Source: CAZJLP01 sp964546955 (GTDB lineage Bacteria; Verrucomicrobiota; Verrucomicrobiia; Opitutales; Opitutaceae). Taken from it: DNA of 64,000 nucleotides. Numbering within the stretch: the first letter of the stretch is position 1; each line of letters opens with the position of its first letter. The notes under the pieces were generated by a model. It saw only the letters and a program-made list of their open reading frames with translations, was not told the DNA's origin and ran no database searches. Below, in pieces: positions 24,575 through 33,654 of the stretch. The position numbers and the translations under genes were made by a program. The stretch spans positions 1 to 64,000 of the forward strand of contig CAZJLP010000009.1 in the NCBI GenBank assembly GCA_964546955.1, written 5' to 3'.

Positions 24575-27500
24575 CGGTCTTTTTCCTTTCTTTCTCCCGC
24601 CGGAGCTGCTCCGACAACGCCAGCCACTTGGCTCCTACGTTGTAGGCGTCGAATTCGTCGTATTCGCCGATCAGCGCCCAGCGGTCGTTCAACTGATACT
24701 CGATATGATAGGTTTCTCGGCCTTGCCGCGAAATGCGCTCTCCCGACGAGAAGATCAGACGATCGGGTTTGGTCGGGTCCCCGCTGACCCGGTTGAGCAA
24801 ACTCTGGCCCAGGAATTTCCCCATCTGCGTCACGCGCTTCTGGGTGGTATAGTTGACTTCATTGCGCGGTGTCTCGCCTGCCATGACCATCAAGAGCACC
24901 TGCTCGGAGTCCAGCGGTGGGCTGGAGGAAAAGACGACGTTGGGCGTGGCGGGCGTGCCGGTGATTTCCAGGCGTAAATCATAGCCATACTTCCTGGTCG
25001 TGCCGATGACGGAGATTGCCGGCTCGGTCGGGTTTTCCTCTGTCAACCGCGCCGTCCCCTCCTGCACCGCAAACGCCGCGAAGGGCAGCATGATCTGGCC
25101 CTCGTTGACCTCCACGCCGCCGATCGCGCGCGGTGTGCCCAGCGTGCCTCGCAAATCGAAATCCATCGAGGCTACTCCGTTGAACACCGGGGTCCGCATG
25201 CGCAAGAAACGATCGCCGTGAATACGGAGGCCGATGATCCAGCCATTAAAAGGCGCGTCTTCGACCGAAAAATACGGCGGCCGCGTTTCGGAGGAGCGGC
25301 CTCCGCTGGGCATGAAATTCCTCACATCCGACAAGAACAGTCCGTTGGTCATCCGCACTTCGCCCGACACGCGGGGCCGTCCCCCCTGGGTCTGCCCCAG
25401 CTTCAAATCGAGATCGCCGCGAAGCAACAGGCCGGCCTGGCGAACGAAAGGCACATTCGTACCTTTGACGGAGAGATCGTACACGGGCTCTTTCTGCGAA
25501 GGCAGATCCACTTTGCCCGTCAAGGTGATTGCCTGGCCCCCCAGGCGACCCGTCACCTCCTTCGCGTACACCGTCCGACCATCCAGCGCCACATCGATGC
25601 CGATGTCCTGCAACACGCCTAACCCGCCCATCGGCCTCGTCGCCGCATCCTTCACCCGGAGAAAGCCCGAAAGCCTTCCGCTTTCGCTCACGGTTGCGTC
25701 GAGCTGCAGCCGGCCCTTGGGGGCGACTTGCGCCGGCAGGTAAGTCGCGAAGGCGGCGAGGTCGGCATCCGGTATCTGGATACGAAGCTCTCCTGCCTTG
25801 AGCGCGAACTCCGCCGGAGATTTTAAAAGTTCCGACCATTGCGCGCCCTCCATCGAGATATTGCCGTGCGCATGCACCGCCTGTCCCGCCACCGTCGCGT
25901 CGAAGGTTTTTAGAACGACGCCGGCTCGACCGGCGTCGACAACCACCTGAATGTTTTCGGCCGGCGGCACTTTCACGTTCAACCGTTTTCGATCCACCTC
26001 GACTTTGGCCGTGCGGAAATGACCCTGCCCAGTCGGAGCCTTCCAGGTTCCCTGAAAGGACAGGCGCAGATCCGGGTTCTCGAGGGTCAAACCGCTCAGT
26101 TCGGCCAGCTCCTTCCAAAACGGGGCGTCGGGACGGCTCGAAGCGGTCATCGCCAACTGGCCCGCCTGATCGAGCCGAACGAGCGGCGCTTCGCCGGGAT
26201 GGAAGGCCAGCGGCAACGTACCTTGCGCAATCAGGATTTCCTGCTCCCGATCCGTGGCCCGCAGGGTTTCGATCGTGACATTCTTCCCGTCACTGGCCGC
26301 CTTGAGATCGAGATTCACCCGACGCTCCTGGACCACCGTCAACTCGGCCCGGCCATTGAGAAAAAAGGTGGCTGGCCCGCGGTTCCAGTCAGCGCCAAAA
26401 TCGAGGGACGGAAGGTCGAAGGCACCCCGCCCGACGGTGATGAACTCGCTGAACATGATATAGGAAATGAACCGCGCTTTGGCCCGCACAGATCCTTCCG
26501 GACCCACGCGCCCTGAAAGCTCGAGTACGCGGTCTCCCGCCGCCATCTTCAAAGACGAAAGGTCCAAGGTCGGTTTCCACCGCACCGTCGCTGGCTCAAC
26601 CAACGCCAGTTCCTCCGTACCGGCGCGAACCAACCGCAAGCGACTGAGCAACAAGGCGTCCGCCCGGGTCGAACCTTCCGCCGTCAGCTCCGACGCTCCC
26701 GCCCCCGCTCGCGCCGTGAAGTTTTCCAGGATCGCGCCGCGCCCGTTCCAGGTGAGAGCGGTGGCAAGCGGATTGAGCGGCGCCACGGAGAGTTCGCTGA
26801 TCGTCGCTTCCCCCTTGTGCTGGGGGTTCGCGAAAGGTCCCTCCACCTCGATCTTGAAGGATGCCTCTTTGAGCCGAGGAACACCGGCCCACCATGGTTC
26901 GATCGTGTCGCGTCGCAACTTTCCTTCTGCGGAAGCCGCGACAATCGATTTCTGCGTAAAATCGAGCTCGCCTTTGGCAAGCAGGCTTTCACCGGGTCCA
27001 AATGCAAACGCCACGTTGTCCAGACGGAGTCGCGGCCAGACCAATACACCGAAGAGCTCTACGTTGGGCAAAGCCTTGCCCCGAACCTCCAGCTTTTCCG
27101 CGTTGAAACGAAGTTCGACCCGCGGGACGCCGGCATCGGCGGGGCGGATGTCGGCCAAGCCCCTGATGATGCCTTTCGCCGGAAACCAGGGCTGCTGCGC
27201 CAAGTCGGAGGTAAGCGAAAACTGGGTGGTGCCGCTCCAGCGATTGGTCGCGTACTCGAAATGCGCGGGGTTGCTCAAGTGCGCGCTGACACCGGGCATT
27301 TCGATGCGCAGCGTCTGAACGGTGAGCGCATCGATGTTGCCGAAACTGCTGGCCTGGACGTGAAGCGGCGGAACCTCGTTGGTCGTCGCGGGCTCGCCGC
27401 GCACGTCGACGGTTACGTCGAAGCGGTCTTGCTTCCAGTCGAGATTCACGTCCCCGGTCACGGCGCTATAGACCGCCGGAAGCGACAACTGCGCACCCGC

Positions 27501-28244
27501 GACGCGCCAGGCTTTCGCCTGAAACGTCGCGGTTTCCGGCAGCCATCCCGTCGACGGAAACTCCGCGGAAAGGGGAGCTTTCTGTCCCCAAAGCTGAATG
27601 TCGCCCGCGAGTGACGAAGCCCGGCTCTCCACCTGCAGCGCGAACAATTCGTCAACCGCCCTCACGCCGACGTTCAGCCGATCCTCCTTCGGCGAGAATT
27701 TTACCTCGACGTCCGCCGCTCTACCCATAGTCGAGAGTCGATCGACCTTGAGCGACTGGCCCGCCCAACGCGCCGCCTCCAAATTCAATCTACCCGTCCC
27801 AAAGTCTACCCGCCCTTTCCCCGTCCGCGCCTGCGGCAGCCACCGATCGAGTGTCGATGCAATCTGCATCAGCTCCTTCCTCATGGGAACCCAGCCAGTG
27901 GATTGAGTCGGCGCTTTTCGTTCGGAGTTTGGGGTTAATTTGAGAGTCCAATCCCCGACAATGACCTCTTTAGCGCGCCCCCCCCGGTGACGCCAGTACC
28001 AGACGAGGGGCGAATCGAGTTCGACGCGACTGACCGCAGCCTCGAGGCCGGGTCGCTTCACAGCGACTCCATGAAGGGCAAACCGGGAATAGCTGAGTTT
28101 TTCGTAACGTTGAAAAGTGACCCCAAAGTCGGGTGCCTTCCACGACAACACGCCGCCCAGCCACCACGGCAGCAGAGCTACCGTCAGCAGGACCGCTGCC
28201 AGTAAGACACCTGCCAGGAGGAAGACTCGACGAAAACGGCGCAT
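24561..28244 (-). CDS. tamB: Translocation and assembly module protein TamB
   Basis: The 1227-residue protein has one N-terminal membrane anchor (about residues 7-30) followed by a long beta-rich periplasmic body. It ends with the conserved TamB/DUF490 domain, including EVNEGQIMLPFAAFAVQEGTA, the ISVIGTTRKYGYDLRLEITG-type strands and PNVVFSSSPPLDSEQVLLM. TamB-like proteins form a hydrophobic groove that moves phospholipids between membranes. I start at the ATG at 28242-28244, right before the anchor; reading further upstream would overlap the end of the M3 peptidase gene and give low-complexity sequence. The very C-terminus is Lys-rich. Confidence 0.9.
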   Translation of the reverse strand: MRRFRRVFLLAGVLLAAVLLTVALLPWWLGGVLSWKAPDFGVTFQRYEKLSYSRFALHGVAVKRPGLEAAVSRVELDSPLVWYWRHRGGRAKEVIVGDWTLKLTPNSERKAPTQSTGWVPMRKELMQIASTLDRWLPQARTGKGRVDFGTGRLNLEAARWAGQSLKVDRLSTMGRAADVEVKFSPKEDRLNVGVRAVDELFALQVESRASSLAGDIQLWGQKAPLSAEFPSTGWLPETATFQAKAWRVAGAQLSLPAVYSAVTGDVNLDWKQDRFDVTVDVRGEPATTNEVPPLHVQASSFGNIDALTVQTLRIEMPGVSAHLSNPAHFEYATNRWSGTTQFSLTSDLAQQPWFPAKGIIRGLADIRPADAGVPRVELRFNAEKLEVRGKALPNVELFGVLVWPRLRLDNVAFAFGPGESLLAKGELDFTQKSIVAASAEGKLRRDTIEPWWAGVPRLKEASFKIEVEGPFANPQHKGEATISELSVAPLNPLATALTWNGRGAILENFTARAGAGASELTAEGSTRADALLLSRLRLVRAGTEELALVEPATVRWKPTLDLSSLKMAAGDRVLELSGRVGPEGSVRAKARFISYIMFSEFITVGRGAFDLPSLDFGADWNRGPATFFLNGRAELTVVQERRVNLDLKAASDGKNVTIETLRATDREQEILIAQGTLPLAFHPGEAPLVRLDQAGQLAMTASSRPDAPFWKELAELSGLTLENPDLRLSFQGTWKAPTGQGHFRTAKVEVDRKRLNVKVPPAENIQVVVDAGRAGVVLKTFDATVAGQAVHAHGNISMEGAQWSELLKSPAEFALKAGELRIQIPDADLAAFATYLPAQVAPKGRLQLDATVSESGRLSGFLRVKDAATRPMGGLGVLQDIGIDVALDGRTVYAKEVTGRLGGQAITLTGKVDLPSQKEPVYDLSVKGTNVPFVRQAGLLLRGDLDLKLGQTQGGRPRVSGEVRMTNGLFLSDVRNFMPSGGRSSETRPPYFSVEDAPFNGWIIGLRIHGDRFLRMRTPVFNGVASMDFDLRGTLGTPRAIGGVEVNEGQIMLPFAAFAVQEGTARLTEENPTEPAISVIGTTRKYGYDLRLEITGTPATPNVVFSSSPPLDSEQVLLMVMAGETPRNEVNYTTQKRVTQMGKFLGQSLLNRVSGDPTKPDRLIFSSGERISRQGRETYHIEYQLNDRWALIGEYDEFDAYNVGAKWLALSEQLRREKERKKTDAKK

Positions 28245-28285
28245 GGGGACCTGCACGCCGCGCGGCGCGGCGCTGGCGGCGTGAC

Positions 28286-30349
28286 CTAAGCCGCTGGCAT
28301 CAAACCGCTCCGACGCAACAATGCGTTCAAGTCCGGCTCCCGACCCATAAAGCCTCGATACAGTTCCGCCGGATCCGCCGAGTTCCCCTTGCTCAGGATG
28401 TGCTCGACGAACGCCGCGCCGGTCGCAGGATTGAAGATGCCTTCCTGCTTGAATCGCGTGAAGGCATCCGCATCCAGCACTTCCGCCCACTTGTAGGAGT
28501 AATAACCCGCGGCATATCCCACGGGATCCGCAAACAGGTGCGTAAATCGTTTTACTATGGTGGGAGCCGGAGGCTCGGTCGGCGTGAGGCAATCCGCAAC
28601 GATGTCTCGAAGCTTGGGTTCCACATCGGCTTCGGAAGTGAATTCCCCGGCCCGCGCATGAAGGACCAGATCGGCCTTGGCAAACGCGACTTGACGCATC
28701 GTCGCACAGGCCGAGCGAAAGTTTTTCGCCGCAACCATTTTTCCGAATATGTCATCGGGAATCGGCGCACCTGTCTCGTGATGTCGCGCAAACAGGTCCA
28801 GGCTCTCCCGCTCCCAGCACCAGTTTTCCATGATTTGGGACGGCAGCTCGACGAAATCCCAGGCGACGTTCACTCCATTCAGCGATTTGATCTCCACTTC
28901 GCCCAATAAGTGGTGCAACAGATGCCCAAATTCGTGGAAGATCGTCTCGACCTCGCGATGGGTAAGCAAGGCGGGCTTGTTTCCGACCGGCGGTGTCATG
29001 TTGCCGCAGATCAGACCGAGGTGGGGATCACGGTGCCCGTCCGGCCGCGGGCCTCCCGTGATAAGATAATTCATCCACGCGCCGCCGCGCTTGGATTCAC
29101 GGGGATGCCAATCCGCATAAAAAGACCCAACCGTCCGCCTCTTGCGATCGCGCACGTCATAAAACTTTACCTCCGGGTGCCAGACTTCAACCGAACGCTC
29201 GGCAATGGTCAGTCCAAACACACGCGAGGCGAGCTCGAACAGGCCGGTCACCACACGATCCATCGGCAAATACTGGCGCAGGACTTCCTCGTCGAAATCG
29301 TAGCGCGCTTTTCTCAGCTTCTCCGACCAAAAGGCGAGCTCCCACGGAGCCAGCGGTCCGGGAGCCGCCCCGGTCTGCTGCGCCTTGAACTCTTCGAGTT
29401 CGCGACATTCGCGACGAAACGCTTCTCGCGCGCGTTTTTCCAGATCCTCGATAAACTGCAGGGCCCGCGCACCCGATTTCGCCATCCGACGCTCGAGCGC
29501 CAGATCGGCAAAATGCGACTTCCCGAGCAGCGTCGCCTTCTCCGCCCTCAACGCCAGGATCTTCGGAATCAGCGGCCCGTTGTCGTGGGCCGGGCGGGCG
29601 CCGACACCAATGGCGGCCTCCCACATCTGCCGCCGAAGCGCGCCGTCCTGCAGATAGACCATGAAGGGCTCCTGCGAGGGCATATGAAGAGTGAATCGCC
29701 AGGCGGGTTTTTCGGGGGTACCCAGCCCCTTGCTTTCCGCGCTTCGTCGCGCCGCGGCTTTGGCCTGAGCCGGCAGTCCGGCCAGACGCGCTTCATCGTC
29801 GATCACCAACTGCCAGGCATTGGTCGAATCGAGCACGTTCTCGGAATATTTTTGGGTGATTTGAGCGAGTTCGGACTGCAAGGCCTCCAAACGCGCCTTC
29901 TTCTCGACCGGAAGGTCGGCGCCTTGCTGCCGAAAATCCGCGACGGTTTCGTCGAGAAATCGGCGGTACACCCCCCGCAGCGCGCCGGCCGCAGGCGTCG
30001 AGGCGAAAGCCTTCAGCCGCTCCCACAACGCGGAATTGAGGGGAATTTTTGCATAGAAAGCCGACACCTTCGGCAACATTTCGTTATGCGCTTCGCGCAG
30101 GGCAGGCGAATCGGCGACCGATTGCAGATGGGTCACCTTTCCCCACGCGAGGGTCAATGGCTCCGTCGCTTTCTCCAGCGCCAAGAACGTGCTTTCGAAG
30201 GTGACCCCGCCAAGATCCTGTTGCGCGATTCGATCAACGCTCTCTTGAGCGCGGCGCAAGGCCTCCTCGATGCCGGGCACGATCTGCTCCGGCTTGAGCT
30301 GCGACCAGCGGATCTCAAAATCGGTGGCGAGGAAAGGATTTGAGGACAT
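28286..30349 (-). CDS. M3-family oligopeptidase (oligopeptidase A-like)
   Basis: The 687-residue soluble metallopeptidase degrades short peptides, including cleaved signal peptides in the E. coli homologue. The zinc site is HEFGH (H472, E473, H476) in ETIFHEFGHLLHHLL, followed by the FVELPSQIMENW segment that carries the third ligand. It has no signal peptide. The conserved N-terminus MSSNPFLATDFEIRW sets the start at 30349. It is 41 bases upstream of tamB and 73 bases downstream of bioC, all on the same strand. Confidence 0.95.
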   Translation of the reverse strand: MSSNPFLATDFEIRWSQLKPEQIVPGIEEALRRAQESVDRIAQQDLGGVTFESTFLALEKATEPLTLAWGKVTHLQSVADSPALREAHNEMLPKVSAFYAKIPLNSALWERLKAFASTPAAGALRGVYRRFLDETVADFRQQGADLPVEKKARLEALQSELAQITQKYSENVLDSTNAWQLVIDDEARLAGLPAQAKAAARRSAESKGLGTPEKPAWRFTLHMPSQEPFMVYLQDGALRRQMWEAAIGVGARPAHDNGPLIPKILALRAEKATLLGKSHFADLALERRMAKSGARALQFIEDLEKRAREAFRRECRELEEFKAQQTGAAPGPLAPWELAFWSEKLRKARYDFDEEVLRQYLPMDRVVTGLFELASRVFGLTIAERSVEVWHPEVKFYDVRDRKRRTVGSFYADWHPRESKRGGAWMNYLITGGPRPDGHRDPHLGLICGNMTPPVGNKPALLTHREVETIFHEFGHLLHHLLGEVEIKSLNGVNVAWDFVELPSQIMENWCWERESLDLFARHHETGAPIPDDIFGKMVAAKNFRSACATMRQVAFAKADLVLHARAGEFTSEADVEPKLRDIVADCLTPTEPPAPTIVKRFTHLFADPVGYAAGYYSYKWAEVLDADAFTRFKQEGIFNPATGAAFVEHILSKGNSADPAELYRGFMGREPDLNALLRRSGLMPAA

Positions 30350-30422
30350 GCCCCTCACTGCCCCCCGACTTCGGCCATTTGTCAACTCTGCGCTCCGAGG
30401 CGTCCGGAGCGGTTCTCTCGGG

Positions 30423-31145
30423 CTACACCGCCGCCTCGAAACGAAAAAAGACCCACGTCGCCGGCACTCCCTGGGTTCCCGCGAAACGCCGTTCGTAGTC
30501 CTGGAGCATCCTTCGCAAAATTGACGGGCCGACGACCCGCTTGGGCGCCGCGCCGACGCCATGCACGCTCCGCAGAAAATCGCGCGACGACCGATGCCAA
30601 AAAGTCCGGACTTCCGTCTCACCACGCACCACCTTCAAGCCCGAGCCTCGCAGCGCGGCGACCCACTGCGTCGCCGAACGCCACTCCAGGGGAGTCAAAT
30701 CCTCACCGACCTGCTGCCATTCGGACAGACTTCCCTCCACAAAAAGTCCTCCGAGAATCCGACCGGACGGCGACAGACGCTCCCGCCACGCGTGGAAAAG
30801 CGTTTCGGGCGAGTGGGTCCATTGCAGCATGCTGCTGGAGAAAATCCAGTCCCACGGCCCGCCCTCCAATTCCTCCGCACCCATCGGGCGCCAGTCCAAG
30901 GCGGGCAATGACCGTTTACCGGCCGCACACATGACGGGAGACAAATCCGTGACGACGAGATTTCCGCTCCAATCGGCCAGGTGTCGCGTGAATAAACCGG
31001 GGCCGGCGCCCACTTCGATCGCGGAACCGCGCCGACTCGTGGGAAGCCACGCCGCCAGCCAAGCCGCCATGGCCGCCTGAACTGCGGCGTGCTCACAATA
31101 CCGGGATGCCGCCCGGGAAAAACTGTCCAGGACCGCTGCGTTCAC
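30423..31145 (-). CDS. bioC: Malonyl-ACP O-methyltransferase BioC
   Basis: BioC methylates the free carboxyl of malonyl-ACP so that fatty-acid synthesis can build a pimeloyl chain for biotin. The 240-residue class I SAM methyltransferase starts with the family pattern DSFSRAASRYCEHAAVQ and has the SAM motif IEVGAGPGLF (residues 43-52). VVTDLSPVM follows, then SSSMLQWTHSP, the W-containing segment typical of BioC. The GTG start overlaps the upstream esterase stop as GTGA. It is the last biotin gene of the operon. Confidence 0.9.
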   Translation of the reverse strand: MNAAVLDSFSRAASRYCEHAAVQAAMAAWLAAWLPTSRRGSAIEVGAGPGLFTRHLADWSGNLVVTDLSPVMCAAGKRSLPALDWRPMGAEELEGGPWDWIFSSSMLQWTHSPETLFHAWRERLSPSGRILGGLFVEGSLSEWQQVGEDLTPLEWRSATQWVAALRGSGLKVVRGETEVRTFWHRSSRDFLRSVHGVGAAPKRVVGPSILRRMLQDYERRFAGTQGVPATWVFFRFEAAV

Positions 31146-31756
31146 CCGACCACCTCTTTCAAGGCCTCAAGCAAACCCCCGGGTTCATGAGAGGCTCCCT
31201 CCCGAACGATGACCCCCGGCTTCGCCTCGGCCAGTATCCGCGCGTCCAAGAGCGGATCGCCGGAGCCGCACCACGCAAACCACCCCGGCGGCATCGGCCG
31301 ACCGGCGCTGCCCATTTCCAGTTGGTCCAAGCCCCAAGACAAGTCGGTCAATTCCGCACGTCCCGGGTAGAACGATACGCCCACCTCTAGCCCAGCGCGG
31401 GCGTAGAAATCGGCCAGCGCAGCCGAAAAGTCGCGCTTCAGCCAACGTTTCAGGTAACGCAACTGAGTCCGAGCCACGCGTCCGCCGAGGCCTTGTTCGC
31501 TCAAGAGTGAAAATGTCGGCGCCAGCAGTGCGGCGCGCACAAACCGGGTCTGAAGCCCGGTCGCACTTTCCAACAGTAACTGTGCGCCAAAGGAATAACC
31601 GATCACCCAATCGAACGGACCTCTGGCCTCCAACTCCTGGACGGCCTCCGCACTGGCTGAAACGAACTCATGCTCCGCCGCCGGAAACGCGGCGCGCGCC
31701 TGTGGCTCAAACCAGCGCTCAGTGATCGCCCAGCCGAGAATCCAACCCATCTTCAT
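31142..31756 (-). CDS. Small alpha/beta hydrolase, probable pimeloyl-ACP methyl ester esterase (BioH/BioG-like)
   Basis: This 204-residue protein is expected to hydrolyse pimeloyl-ACP methyl ester after chain extension, ending the BioC cycle. A catalytic triad is visible: S55 in the nucleophile elbow GYSFG, D167 in GSGDPLLD and H190 in GASHEPG. The N-terminal GWAITERWFEP resembles the oxyanion region of BioH. It is shorter than BioH (about 256) and close to BioG in length, but lacks the usual BioG elbow WSMG. The specific subfamily is therefore open. Its ATG overlaps the bioDF stop (ATGA) and its stop overlaps bioC (GTGA), so its place in the pathway is well supported by context. Confidence 0.75.
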   Translation of the reverse strand: MKMGWILGWAITERWFEPQARAAFPAAEHEFVSASAEAVQELEARGPFDWVIGYSFGAQLLLESATGLQTRFVRAALLAPTFSLLSEQGLGGRVARTQLRYLKRWLKRDFSAALADFYARAGLEVGVSFYPGRAELTDLSWGLDQLEMGSAGRPMPPGWFAWCGSGDPLLDARILAEAKPGVIVREGASHEPGGLLEALKEVVG

Positions 31757-33654
31757 CGGTCGACACGACATTCGGCCAGCGCGCGCACCACCCGATCCAT
31801 CTCCGGTTCGCCAAAAGTCCGCTTAAGAGAAAAACGGAGCCGGCTCGTGCCCTTCGGCACGGTGGGAGGCCGCACCGCCGCCACGAGTATCCCCTGCTCT
31901 CGCAACCGCGCAGCCAAATTCAGCGCCGCCTCGGGATCATCCAGACGAATCGGCACAATGGGGGAGTTACCCGACGCTGCCTCCCAGCCTTCCGCCCTCA
32001 GCCGCGCCCGAAAGTGAGTCGACCGCTCTTGCCAGCGCTGATTCTCCGCCGACAGCTCGATCGCTCGCGACACCGCGGCCGTCGCGGCCGCCGCCGTCGC
32101 CGGGGGCAATGCGGTGGAATACACGAATTCGGGCGCTTCGTTCACCAGAAATTCACGGATGTTCTCGTCGTGGAATAGTGAATACGCACCCCCTCCGCCC
32201 AGCGCCTTGCCTAGGGTGCCGACCAGCACGTCGACCTCCCGCTCCACCCCGGCGGCTTTCGCCAATCCAGCGCCCTTCGGGCCGTACCAGCCGACCGCGT
32301 GCGCTTCGTCGAGAATCCAGCAGAAGCCGAAACGCCGCTTCAATCCGGCCAGGCGCGCCAAATCGGGAAAATCGCCGTCCATGCTGAACACGGATTCGCT
32401 AACCACGAAGACCGCTCCCGCGCCGGGTTTGGACTCCGCCAACATTTCCTCCAATTGGTCCAAGTTCAGATGGTCGTAGCGGCGCAACCTGGCGCCGCTG
32501 CGTTGTATTCCGGCGATCATGCTGTGATGAATGAGCTTGTCCGCCAGAACGAGATCTCCCTTCGCCGGCAGCGTCCCCAACACGCCGGCATTGGCGGCAT
32601 AACCGCTCGTCCAAACGAGGCCGCGCGGAAAACCGTGCCACGAACCCAAAGCGTAGACCAACCGCTCGTGCGCCTCTGTCCATCCCGTGATCAAGGGGGA
32701 GGCCGAAGCGGAGACTCCATGCTGTTTCAGGGCTGCCGCCGCCGCCGCGACGACGAACGGATCGCGTGCCAGTTCGAGATAGTCGTTGTTCGCGAGATTG
32801 AGCTGCCCCGCTTTCACCGCGGACACCCGCAGGCGGCGGGTCAGGTTTTCAGCCTCCCGCGCGGCTAGGCTTTCGCGGGTTCGCCGGCCGATCGGCCCCG
32901 GCTCCCGTTGGCCTGGATTGGCAGTCGAGAGCACGCTCATCCCTCCGGCTGAAGCCGCGGGCTCGACGGACTCGCTCGGACCGGGCGATTCGCTCCAGAC
33001 CGTGAGGAGCTCCATCAACGCTTCCGGCTGATCGGGTAAAAGGGCCTCCAATCGCTGCTCGGCCCACAACGGCAGCCCGAGGGTTCCGAGGACGCGCCGA
33101 TTCGAATCGGCCACCGACGATTCGACCGGAGCCGTCGCATTCAACCAGAGTCCCGCTCTCAATCCGGCCTGCGTGGCCCGCAAATAGGCCATGCGCGCCT
33201 GTCCAATCGCACCGAGCCGGTCGGGCACGACCACCACGGTGCAATCCACCGCCACCTCCCGCGCAAAATCAGCCCAGTCGTGCCCTTCGTGGTCCAACGG
33301 CGAAGCAATGCCGCCGGCGCCCTCCAAAATCAGCCAATCGCATTTTGGCAGCGCCGCCACTCCAGCGACCAATCGCGCGAGGGAAATGCTTTTCCCTTCC
33401 GCCTCGGCCGCCGCAGCCGGGGCGAGAGGCGCGGCATACCGCTCGAGGGTGCTGGCAAGGGCCCCCACTCCCGCCATCTCTCGGGCGCGCTCAGCGTCGC
33501 CCTCCTGCTCGGATTCATGCAGCGCGCAGCCCGTTTCCACGACTTTCACGATTCGAACCCGGCCACCGTACCAGCAGAGGATCCGCGCCAGCGCCGCCAC
33601 GACGTGGGTCTTGCCCACGCCGGTGTCGGAACCGGTGACCAGGATCTTTTTCAT
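31753..33654 (-). CDS. bioDF: Fused dethiobiotin synthetase and 8-amino-7-oxononanoate synthase (BioD-BioF)
   Basis: One open frame of 633 residues carries two biotin enzymes. Residues 1 to about 215 are BioD: GSDTGVGKT at 8-16 binds ATP, K37 lies in VKVVETG, and LEGAGGIASPL is the second conserved loop. A Ser/Pro/Ala/Glu-rich linker of roughly 45 residues follows. Residues from about 265 are BioF, a PLP enzyme: NLANNDYLEL, the HHSMIAG histidine, DEAHAVGWYGPKGAG, and the PLP lysine K483 in GTLGKALGG. BioF condenses pimeloyl-ACP with alanine; BioD closes the ureido ring two steps later. The ATG is 33652-33654, touching the bioB stop (TGATG). Both active sites look intact. Confidence 0.93.
   Translation of the reverse strand: MKKILVTGSDTGVGKTHVVAALARILCWYGGRVRIVKVVETGCALHESEQEGDAERAREMAGVGALASTLERYAAPLAPAAAAEAEGKSISLARLVAGVAALPKCDWLILEGAGGIASPLDHEGHDWADFAREVAVDCTVVVVPDRLGAIGQARMAYLRATQAGLRAGLWLNATAPVESSVADSNRRVLGTLGLPLWAEQRLEALLPDQPEALMELLTVWSESPGPSESVEPAASAGGMSVLSTANPGQREPGPIGRRTRESLAAREAENLTRRLRVSAVKAGQLNLANNDYLELARDPFVVAAAAAALKQHGVSASASPLITGWTEAHERLVYALGSWHGFPRGLVWTSGYAANAGVLGTLPAKGDLVLADKLIHHSMIAGIQRSGARLRRYDHLNLDQLEEMLAESKPGAGAVFVVSESVFSMDGDFPDLARLAGLKRRFGFCWILDEAHAVGWYGPKGAGLAKAAGVEREVDVLVGTLGKALGGGGAYSLFHDENIREFLVNEAPEFVYSTALPPATAAAATAAVSRAIELSAENQRWQERSTHFRARLRAEGWEAASGNSPIVPIRLDDPEAALNLAARLREQGILVAAVRPPTVPKGTSRLRFSLKRTFGEPEMDRVVRALAECRVDR

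Noticed and set aside
22862..24787. A 641-codon plus-strand frame over tamA
   Set aside because: It is antisense to a clear Omp85 gene with normal codon use and shows no domain. It is a shadow frame.
28910..30343. A 477-codon plus-strand frame over the M3 peptidase gene
   Set aside because: Antisense to a gene with an intact HEFGH site; composition is that of a reversed coding strand.
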